DNA from: UBA10449 sp005883585
Lineage (GTDB): Bacteria; Chloroflexota; Dormibacteria; Dormibacterales; Dormibacteraceae
Direction: 5' to 3'
DNA: 18,508 nt
Assembly: GCA_005883585.1 (NCBI GenBank)
Contig: VBFD01000006.1
Span: forward strand, 1 to 18,508
In this document: piece by piece, positions 13,060 to 18,508 of the stretch
Numbering within the stretch: the first letter of the stretch is position 1
Layout: every line of letters starts with the position of its first letter
Translations under genes and position numbers: made by a program
Notes under the pieces: generated by a model
What the model was told of the DNA's origin: nothing
The model's input: only the letters and a program-made list of their open reading frames with translations
Databases searched by the model: none

Positions 13060-13902
13060 TTAGGAGACGAGCTTAGCGCAGACCCGTTCCAGCTCTTCCT
13101 GACTTGAGTACCGGAGCTCTACCGTCCCTCGTTTGAGACTGCCGGTGATCTTGACCGGGACACCAAGCTGCGACTCGGCCGCGGCGGCCAAGCGACGAAG
13201 TTCCGATGGAGCGCCGCTGCGCGGGACACGGCGCGGCTTGTAGGTCCTCACCCAGTTCTCGGTCTGGCGCACAGAAAGTCTCTTCGCGATCACGACCTTG
13301 AGTCCATGCTCCTGGGCAGCCTGGCTTTCCAACGCGATCAGGGCGCGGGCGTGGCCGGCGGTGATGGCGCCGGCGGCGACCGAGGATTGCACTGCTGCGC
13401 AGCCGCCGAGCAGGCGTAGAGATTGGGTTACAGAGACGCGATGCTTTCCAATCCGCTGCGCGACCTCGTCATGAGTGAGGCTGAACTCTTCGGTGAGGCG
13501 TTTGAGCCCGCGAGCTTCTTCGATCGGGTCGAGGTCGGCACGCTGGAGGTTCTCGATCAAGCCGAGCACCAGCTGCGCGTCGTTGCCGGTGTCGCTGCGC
13601 ACGACCGCAGGCACCGAGTTGAGGCCCGCGAGCCGAGCGGCACGCCATCGTCTCTCTCCCGCGATCAGCTCGTAGCCGTCGATGCTCCTGCGGACGAGGA
13701 GCGGCTGCAGCACGCCGTGCTGGCGTATCGATTCGGCCAGCTCGCCCAATGGCTCGGCGTCGAAGCGCGAGCGGACCTGCTGATGCGAGGGGCGGATCTG
13801 GTCGACCGCAATCATCTGCGGCACCATCGCCTCACCCTCACGCGACATCGGGATGAGCGCGTTGAGTCCGCGGCCGAGACCGCGCAATGGTGATGGGCTC
13901 AT
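13060..13902 (-). CDS. parB: chromosome partitioning protein ParB
   Basis: The 280-residue product begins SPSPLRGLGRGLNALIP, the ParA-interacting end, then contains the CTP-binding motif LIAGERRWRAARL, an HTH (THDEVAQRIGKHRVSVTQSLRLL) and a C-terminal dimerisation region. ParB binds parS sites near the origin and spreads with CTP. The frame is open much further upstream, over parA, but the ATG at 13902, overlapping the parA stop as ATGA, gives the family N terminus. No perfect parS site was found in the window. Confidence 0.95.
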   Translation of the reverse strand: MSPSPLRGLGRGLNALIPMSREGEAMVPQMIAVDQIRPSHQQVRSRFDAEPLGELAESIRQHGVLQPLLVRRSIDGYELIAGERRWRAARLAGLNSVPAVVRSDTGNDAQLVLGLIENLQRADLDPIEEARGLKRLTEEFSLTHDEVAQRIGKHRVSVTQSLRLLGGCAAVQSSVAAGAITAGHARALIALESQAAQEHGLKVVIAKRLSVRQTENWVRTYKPRRVPRSGAPSELRRLAAAAESQLGVPVKITGSLKRGTVELRYSSQEELERVCAKLVS

Positions 13903-14714
13903 CGTTCCAACAGCTCCTTTGCCAGGGCGCGATATGCGGCCGCGCCCCGCGATGATGGGTCGTACTGGATTACTGACTTGCCGTGACTCGGTGCCTCGCT
14001 GATCCGGACGTTGCGGGGGATGAGCGTCTTCAGCACGTGTGTGGGATGCGAGCGCCGGACCTCTTCGAGAACGTCCCACGAAAGCGTGGTGCGCCCATCG
14101 AATTGGGTCATCAAGATTCCGGCAACCTCGAGCCTTGGATTGAGGCGCGAGCGCACGAGTTGATGCGTGTAGAGGAGATGCCTCAATCCTTCGAGGGCGA
14201 AGTATTCGCACTGGGTAGGGATGAGCATGCTGGTCGCGGCGGTGAGGGCGTTGAGAGTGAGCAGCCCGAGGGATGGTGGGCAGTCGATGATCACGCACTC
14301 GATTGCATCGGGCACCGATGCGATCGCCTTGCTCAGACGGGTCTCGCGTTCGTCGAGCGATGCGAGCTCGATCTCGGCGCCGGCGAGATCGATGTGCGAG
14401 GGCACGAGGCTCAGCAGAGGCACTGCGGTCTCCACCATCACTTCGTCCACCGAGGCATCGCCGGCGAGGAGCTGGTAGATGGTGCCGCGCACTCGCGCCG
14501 GATCGAGTCCGAGGCCGGAGGTGGAGTTGGCCTGGGGGTCGAGATCGATGAGCAACACGGGATGGCCGAGCTCCGCCAGCGCGGCGCTGAGGTTGATGGC
14601 GGTGGTCGTCTTGCCGACGCCCCCCTTCTGGTTGACGACGGCGAGGACGGTTGTCCGGGTGGTAGCCAATATCTTGGGGTCAGAGCGAACTACCGCTCCT
14701 ATATCTGGGGCCAT
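13899..14714 (-). CDS. parA: chromosome partitioning ATPase ParA
   Basis: The 271-residue product has the deviant Walker A motif KGGVGKTTTA (30-39), LLIDLDPQANSTSGLG, VIIDCPPSLGLL and a ParA/Soj C terminus. It drives ParB-parS segregation by forming ATP-dependent DNA-bound patches. The N terminus carries about 20 residues before the first strand; a TTG at residue 16 is an alternative start. The ATG has no Shine-Dalgarno, but TACAAT lies eight bases upstream, so the transcript may be leaderless. parA, parB and lepB appear to be one operon. Confidence 0.95.
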   Translation of the reverse strand: MAPDIGAVVRSDPKILATTRTTVLAVVNQKGGVGKTTTAINLSAALAELGHPVLLIDLDPQANSTSGLGLDPARVRGTIYQLLAGDASVDEVMVETAVPLLSLVPSHIDLAGAEIELASLDERETRLSKAIASVPDAIECVIIDCPPSLGLLTLNALTAATSMLIPTQCEYFALEGLRHLLYTHQLVRSRLNPRLEVAGILMTQFDGRTTLSWDVLEEVRRSHPTHVLKTLIPRNVRISEAPSHGKSVIQYDPSSRGAAAYRALAKELLER

Positions 14715-14722
14715 TCAGCGGA

Positions 14723-14728
14723 ATTGTA
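14723..14728 (-). promoter_or_regulatory. likely -10 element of parA
   Basis: TACAAT on the minus strand matches five of six -10 bases and ends eight bases before the ATG, so transcription would start at or next to the start codon. No good -35 is visible at 16-18 bases. Confidence 0.45.
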
Positions 14729-14900
14729 GCCTTAGGGGTCGGTGGCTGACTACCGGGTCTGTTAAGGCCCGCGATCGCCCGACCCCACCCTTTGGGGGCC
14801 CTCCCTGTCCCGGTACGGCCCCTCCCCCGCCTCGCACCTTACCGGCCAACCTAGATGTTCGATCTGACTCCTGCAACCCAGCCTGTTAAGACCACATTGA

Positions 14901-15905
14901 TCACGGATTCGTCGCCGCTGGGGTGCGGCCGCGGTAAGACCACAGCGCCAACGCGGTCAAGGCGAGGAGCGCCAGCTCGACTGCGATGGCAAATCCCAGA
15001 AGCTGGCTTGCAATGCCGATGCTGACAACGAGGTTGTACGCCGCGTGCGTGACGATCGTCGTGGTCGTGTTCGTGTACTTGCGGATCACACCCAGGCCGA
15101 GTGCGAGCACGAACACCGCGAATGTGTCGAACGAGATGCTGTACTGGGTGTGGATCGAGGTGAAGAGGAGCGCCGTCACCACCAGCCCGAGTCGCGGCTG
15201 AAGTGCACCGCGAAACAGGATCTCTTCGCAGATCGCGGGCAGCACGGCGATGGCGGCAATCCCGGCGGGAGCGCCCAGCCCGCCGAATACGTGCCGGGTT
15301 GTGATGTCGACGTTGTGCGCGATATCAGGCGTCAATGCGTGGCTCAAAAAATCGATCCCCTGGCCGAACGCGAAGAAGACACCGGCGGCTGCCAGTGCCA
15401 GCGCGATCTGCCACCAGGCCGGTTTGACCACGCCCAGGCGAGCAGTGGCTTGAGTGGCGTCCCTCCGGATGTAGAGACCGACGCCAGTCGCGGCGATGAT
15501 GAGGAACGGGACCTCCTGCGCGAAAAGATCGAGGACGGTCAACGGTGGTTGCGATCTGTCGGCGGCGAGAACGTCCGTAAAGGCGACGAGCGAGACCTGA
15601 GAGCCAAACAGGATCACGGCCAGAACCAACGCGAGCCCATGGACAGGGTTGTCGGGGTCGAGGTTGAGGGTGCGTGCGACGCGCTCGCGCATCGGGTGAG
15701 AGGTCAACACCGCCGCGACGATCGCCGTGATCATGATGCCGGCACCAATCGCCGAAGCCGAGGCTCCGGTCGCGGGAGGGCCGAGGATGCCGGCGAAATA
15801 GACAGCGCCAAATAGAAAAGTCGCGCCGGAGGTCAGGCCGGCAAGGATGCCGGTGGCTTGACTTGCCCACGAGCGGCTCACCGCCGCGTTGGCGGTGACT
15901 ATCAA
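14901..15905 (-). CDS. CPBP (CAAX/Abi-type) intramembrane metalloprotease
   Basis: A multi-pass membrane protein of 334 residues from the TTG at 15905, with about eight hydrophobic segments. The three CPBP motifs are present: EEILFR (Glu217, Glu218, Arg222), a histidine in SIHTQ (His242) and THAAYN (His277, Asn281). This family includes CAAX prenyl proteases and bacterial membrane proteases of varied roles. The substrate is unknown. The frame continues upstream without a stop through AFVSLLLPLPLIV, which looks like part of a membrane helix, and a CTG at 15956 eight bases after the SPFH stop would include it; the true start is uncertain. It is the third gene behind the NfeD and stomatin genes. 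Confidence 0.88.
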   Translation of the reverse strand: MIVTANAAVSRSWASQATGILAGLTSGATFLFGAVYFAGILGPPATGASASAIGAGIMITAIVAAVLTSHPMRERVARTLNLDPDNPVHGLALVLAVILFGSQVSLVAFTDVLAADRSQPPLTVLDLFAQEVPFLIIAATGVGLYIRRDATQATARLGVVKPAWWQIALALAAAGVFFAFGQGIDFLSHALTPDIAHNVDITTRHVFGGLGAPAGIAAIAVLPAICEEILFRGALQPRLGLVVTALLFTSIHTQYSISFDTFAVFVLALGLGVIRKYTNTTTTIVTHAAYNLVVSIGIASQLLGFAIAVELALLALTALALWSYRGRTPAATNP

Positions 15906-15963
15906 CGGCAGCGGCAGGAGTAGCGAGACGAACGCGCCCGCGGCGTCGAGGGTCAGGGCGCGA

Positions 15964-16791
15964 TCAGCCTGGCTTGTTAGTCGATGGAGTCAGGGCCGGA
16001 GCGGTGGTTGGCCCGGGAGCCGCCGGCCTAGAGGTAGTGGCCTCCAGGATTGGCTTGAAAAGCTCGATCGGGATCGGGAGCACGATCGTGGTGTTCTTCT
16101 CGGTGCCAATCTCGACCAGAGTCTGGAGGAAGCGGAGCTGAAGGGCGCCTTGCTGGGTCGAGATGATCTGGGCCGCGTTGGCCAGCGTCTGCGAGGCCTG
16201 AAACTCTCCATCCGCGTTGATGATCTTGGCGCGCTTTTCCCGCTCTGCCTCCGCCTGCTTTGCCATCGCCCTCTGCATGGTCGAGGGCAGCTCGACGTCC
16301 TTGATTTCAACTACAGCGACCTTGATTCCCCAGGGCTCGGTTTGCTCGTCGATGATCTTCTGCAGGTTCTGATTGATCTTCTCGCGGTTGGCCAGCAGGT
16401 CGTCCAGCGTGGCCTGTCCCAACGCGGCGCGCAGCGTCGTCTGCGCAATCTGCGAAGTGGCGTTGATGTAGTTGAGGACCTGCGTCACGGCTCTCTGGGC
16501 ATCGACGACCTGGAAATAGATAACCGCATTCACTTTTGCAGTCACGTTGTCGTTGGTGATCACCTCTTGCGGGGGGACCTCCAACGTGATGACGCGCAGG
16601 TCGATCTTGACGAGCCGGTCGACTCCGAACGGAATGATGAAAAACAGGCCGGGCCCCTTCAGCGCGATCAGCCGGCCGAGGCGAAAGACAACGCCGCGTT
16701 CGTATTCGTTGGCAATGCGCAGGCTCGAGAACGCGATGATGAGCGCCAGCACGACGACCACACCAACGACAACCAGCGTGGTGATGTCCAT
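15964..16791 (-). CDS. stomatin/prohibitin-like SPFH protein, NfeD partner
   Basis: The 275-residue product has one N-terminal membrane helix (about 5-25), then ANEYERGVVFRLGRLI, KGPGLFFIIPFGVD and QEVITNDNVTAKVNAVIYFQV, the SPFH core, followed by the helical LNYINATSQIAQTTLR and an AEAEREKRAKIINADGE coiled stretch. Stomatin-like proteins form membrane-bound oligomeric rings or scaffolds and are often paired with NfeD proteases. The ATG at 16791 shares its A with the NfeD stop (TAATG), and AGGAGG seven bases upstream confirms the start; an upstream extension to 16914 is overlap with nfeD. Confidence 0.94.
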   Translation of the reverse strand: MDITTLVVVGVVVVLALIIAFSSLRIANEYERGVVFRLGRLIALKGPGLFFIIPFGVDRLVKIDLRVITLEVPPQEVITNDNVTAKVNAVIYFQVVDAQRAVTQVLNYINATSQIAQTTLRAALGQATLDDLLANREKINQNLQKIIDEQTEPWGIKVAVVEIKDVELPSTMQRAMAKQAEAEREKRAKIINADGEFQASQTLANAAQIISTQQGALQLRFLQTLVEIGTEKNTTIVLPIPIELFKPILEATTSRPAAPGPTTAPALTPSTNKPG

Positions 16792-18113
16792 TACGCGTCC
16801 TCCTTCTTCTGACCGGTGTCGCCGGCCTCCACCTGCAGCTGCAGACCCTTCCGACCCACCACGCGCACTGGTGTCCCCTGGTGAATGGGACCGTTCGCCG
16901 CGACGGCTTTCCACAGCGCGCCGCGGACAAAGACTAGTCCTTCCGGGGCGAGCTCCTCGCGGGCCTCACCCTTTGCGCCCAGCAGTGCCTCGGATCCGGT
17001 AGTGACGGGACGCCGGCGCGCGATCCATACCTTGCGAATGAAGAAGACGAAGAATCCAGCCGTCACAGCGGCCGCGATGATGGCCGCGAGTGGATTGACG
17101 CCGAGCCCGATGGGGCCGGTATTGATGAGAAACGCCATCCCCAATAGCAGCGCCACGACTCCGCCGGCGCTGAGTATGCCGTGCGTATTGGCGTTGATAT
17201 CGGCGATGAAAAGAACCAGCGCCAGCAGCAACAGCAGAGCTCCCGCGAGGTTCACAGGGAGGTTGGCCAGGGAGACGATGGCGAGAACGGCGGCGATTCC
17301 GCCGACGACGCCAGGGAGGATCGCGCCAGGTGTAGAGAGCTCAGTGATGATGCCGTAGGCCGCCAGCAGGATCAGAAGCGCGGCGACAGTTGGATCGATA
17401 AGAGCGTTCAAGAAGACCATCCAGAACGGCATCGGAAAGTCTTGAATTTGAGCGCCGGCTGTGTGGAGCGTCAAACTACCGCTTGGCCTGGGAACGACCT
17501 TGCTGTCAACCGCGGTCAGCAGAGAGGTCGGATCCGGAGACTCCAGGTCGGCGACGTGGAGCTGGACGGCCTGCTCGGCGTTGACGTTCACGCTGTTGCG
17601 CACCGCATCCTCGGCCCAATCCGCATTGCGTCCGTGCATCGACGCAAGGTTGCGAACCCTGGTCACCGCGTCGTTGAGCACCTTCTTGCCGAGGTCTCCG
17701 CTGATATCTGCGCCGGTAGCCTGGATTGGATGCGCCGAGCCGATGTTGGTGCCCGGCGCCATCGCCAGGACATCGGCCGCCTGGGCGACGAAGAGCCCGG
17801 CAGACGCGGCGCGCGCACCGCTCGGGTAAACGAAGGCGATGACCGGGACCTTCGAGTTCAGCAGGCTGGTGACAATGTCGTCCATCGAAGTCGAGATGCC
17901 GCCGGGTGTATTGATCACCACCAGCAGGGCGTCGGCGTGGTCGGCCTCAGCGCGCGAAACGGAGGCTGAGATATAGGCGGCCATGATGTTGTTGATGTCG
18001 CCGTTGAGATCGGCCTGCTCGACGTGAGGCGTCGCGGTGGCACTCGAAGTCGACGGCAAGACGGCGATCGCAAGGGCAGCCACCCCTGCTCCCAGCAAGT
18101 GGCGGATGCGCAT
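16791..18113 (-). CDS. NfeD-type membrane-bound ClpP-class serine protease
   Basis: From the ATG at 18113 the product has 440 residues: a signal peptide (RHLLGAGVAALAIAVLPSTSS, probable cleavage after ATA near 27), a ClpP-like domain with INTPGG (67-72) and the serine motif SGARAASAGLF (probable nucleophile Ser104), LGKK (Lys143/144, at the spacing of the catalytic lysine in characterised homologues), four or five membrane helices, and a C-terminal OB-fold (GEAREELAPEGLVFVRGALW). This is the long NfeD form that cleaves stomatin C termini in the archaeal PH1510 example. An upstream start at 18230 would put nonsense ahead of the signal peptide. It has no ribosome site and may be leaderless. Confidence 0.93.
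   Translation of the reverse strand: MRIRHLLGAGVAALAIAVLPSTSSATATPHVEQADLNGDINNIMAAYISASVSRAEADHADALLVVINTPGGISTSMDDIVTSLLNSKVPVIAFVYPSGARAASAGLFVAQAADVLAMAPGTNIGSAHPIQATGADISGDLGKKVLNDAVTRVRNLASMHGRNADWAEDAVRNSVNVNAEQAVQLHVADLESPDPTSLLTAVDSKVVPRPSGSLTLHTAGAQIQDFPMPFWMVFLNALIDPTVAALLILLAAYGIITELSTPGAILPGVVGGIAAVLAIVSLANLPVNLAGALLLLLALVLFIADINANTHGILSAGGVVALLLGMAFLINTGPIGLGVNPLAAIIAAAVTAGFFVFFIRKVWIARRRPVTTGSEALLGAKGEAREELAPEGLVFVRGALWKAVAANGPIHQGTPVRVVGRKGLQLQVEAGDTGQKKEDA
16799..16804 (-). promoter_or_regulatory. strong ribosome binding site of the SPFH gene
   Basis: AGGAGG on the minus strand, seven bases before the ATG at 16791, located inside the end of the NfeD gene. It decides the start. 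Confidence 0.7.
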
Positions 18114-18217
18114 GTTTTGAGCATAGGCCGCTCGTTGGTCAGTGGTGTAAAACGTGGAACATTCGCCTGCCGGGCCTAGGTCGGGAGGGCTTTCCGGCAC
18201 GTCGTAGAATCGCCAAG
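18114..18217. promoter_or_regulatory. divergent promoter region between nfeD and the sigma factor gene
   Basis: This 104-base gap serves two divergent genes. On the minus strand TATGCT (18120-18125) ends six bases before the NfeD ATG; on the plus strand TAGAAT (18205-18210) ends seven bases before the sigma ATG. Both distances suit leaderless transcripts. A parS-like sequence lies at 18146-18161. No convincing -35 elements were seen. Confidence 0.4.
18146..18161. promoter_or_regulatory. degenerate parS-like sequence
   Basis: TGTAAAACGTGGAACA matches 12 of 16 positions of the common parS TGTTTCACGTGAAACA; one half-site is nearly intact and the other is poor. It is in intergenic DNA about 3.4 kb from parA. 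Confidence 0.2.
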
Positions 18218-18508
18218 ATGGCTTTCTCACCGCGCCGACCTGAGCGCCCGACCGACGAAGGCCAGGCGGAAGCTGAGCTGAGTGCTCTGATCAGCAGCGC
18301 TCGTTCAGCGGGAGGCCTGACCCCTGGCGACGAGGCAAGGCTGCTCCAGCGTGCCGGCTTGGGTGATCGCGTCAGCCAGTACCGGCTCGTGGCGGCCCAC
18401 CTGGAACGCGTTGTGCGCCTGGCGGCGACGCGAGGTGAGCACGGTCTGTCGGTTTCGGACCTGGTCCAGGAGGGCTCGATCGGCCTCCTCGAAGCGGTGC
18501 GCACGTAT
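18218..18508 (+). CDS. sigma-70 family RNA polymerase sigma factor, 3'-truncated
   Basis: Ninety-seven codons are present before the window ends. After a low-complexity N terminus (FSPRRPERPTDEGQAEAEL) the segment LVAAHLERVVRLAATR, then LSVSDLVQEGSIGLLEAV, is sigma region 2.1-2.2, the core-RNA-polymerase binding helix. Sigma region 4 lies outside the window, so the type cannot be settled; the N-terminal part is short, with no sign of a region 1.1. The ATG has no ribosome site but has TAGAAT seven bases upstream, so it may be leaderless. Confidence 0.85.
   Translation, partial: MAFSPRRPERPTDEGQAEAELSALISSARSAGGLTPGDEARLLQRAGLGDRVSQYRLVAAHLERVVRLAATRGEHGLSVSDLVQEGSIGLLEAVRTY

Noticed and set aside
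13903..14298. Upstream extension of parB to give 412 residues
   Set aside because: The added part is Arg/Pro/His-rich translation of parA in another frame, and ATG 13902 gives the normal ParB N terminus.
13983..14729. 248-codon plus-strand frame antisense to parA
   Set aside because: ParA is clearly encoded on the other strand; this is its complementary shadow.
14793..14822. GC-rich GGGGCC/GGCCCC pairing after the CPBP stop as a terminator
   Set aside because: There is no T-run on the minus strand and the sequence is simple G/C-rich, so many alternative pairings exist.
14759..14890. Two copies of CTGTTAAG (14759 and 14883) in the parA-CPBP gap
   Set aside because: Eight-base repeats 124 bases apart are easily chance, and no other structure links them.
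15045..15815. 256-codon plus-strand frame antisense to the CPBP gene
   Set aside because: It is charged low-complexity sequence opposite a membrane protease with all motifs.

Overview
This is a high-GC bacterial chromosome segment (GC estimated by eye at the low-to-mid 60s percent, not counted) centred on the replication origin neighbourhood. The gene set (dnaA-dnaN-recF-dciA-like on one side, rpmH-rnpA-yidD-yidC-khpB on the other, then parA-parB, lepB, an M16 peptidase, an MGDG-synthase-type glycosyltransferase, a split-off stomatin/NfeD pair) is housekeeping, not a mobile island. Frequent TTG/GTG starts, the MGDG/UgtP-type glycosyltransferase and the gene mix suggest a Terrabacteria lineage, plausibly Chloroflexota or a soil relative such as Dormibacterota. 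That placement is inference; there is no rRNA in the window.

Layout. Left block, minus strand, reading leftwards from the origin: dnaA (7969-6593), dnaN (6339-5194), recF (5187-4102), a DciA/DUF721-type gene (4133-3810) and a UvrD-like helicase fused to a PD-(D/E)XK Fe-S nuclease (3813-1114). The last four genes are overlapping or almost abutting, so they look like one replication/repair operon. The helicase-nuclease sits where many bacteria carry gyrB. Its 3' end overlaps tail to tail with a 5'-truncated glycolipid glycosyltransferase (1-1144, plus strand). Candidate oriC is the 562-bp dnaA-rpmH gap (DnaA-box-like sites including a perfect inverted pair), with further box-like sites and a perfect 11-bp tandem repeat in the dnaA-dnaN gap.

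Right block, plus strand: rpmH (8532-8666, with an apparent AUC start), rnpA, yidD, yidC (apparent AUC start at 9276), khpB/jag, an unrecognised 88-residue gene, and an M16 zinc peptidase that appears to start at a CTG overlapping the preceding stop. These genes supply ribosomal protein L34, the RNase P protein, the membrane insertase and an RNA-binding partner.

Far right, minus strand: parA-parB-lepB form a tight operon that converges on the M16 gene; NfeD-type protease, stomatin/SPFH protein and a CPBP intramembrane protease form a second tight group. Divergent from NfeD, a sigma-70 family gene starts at 18218 and runs off the window.

The least ordinary signals are the cluster of non-canonical start codons (AUC, AUC, CUG) in three of the seven plus-strand genes next to the origin, each behind a G-rich Shine-Dalgarno; the helicase-nuclease in the dnaN-recF-dciA operon; and the structured DnaA-box and tandem-repeat arrangement on both sides of dnaA. 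No insertion sequences, CRISPR arrays, tRNA or rRNA genes were seen.
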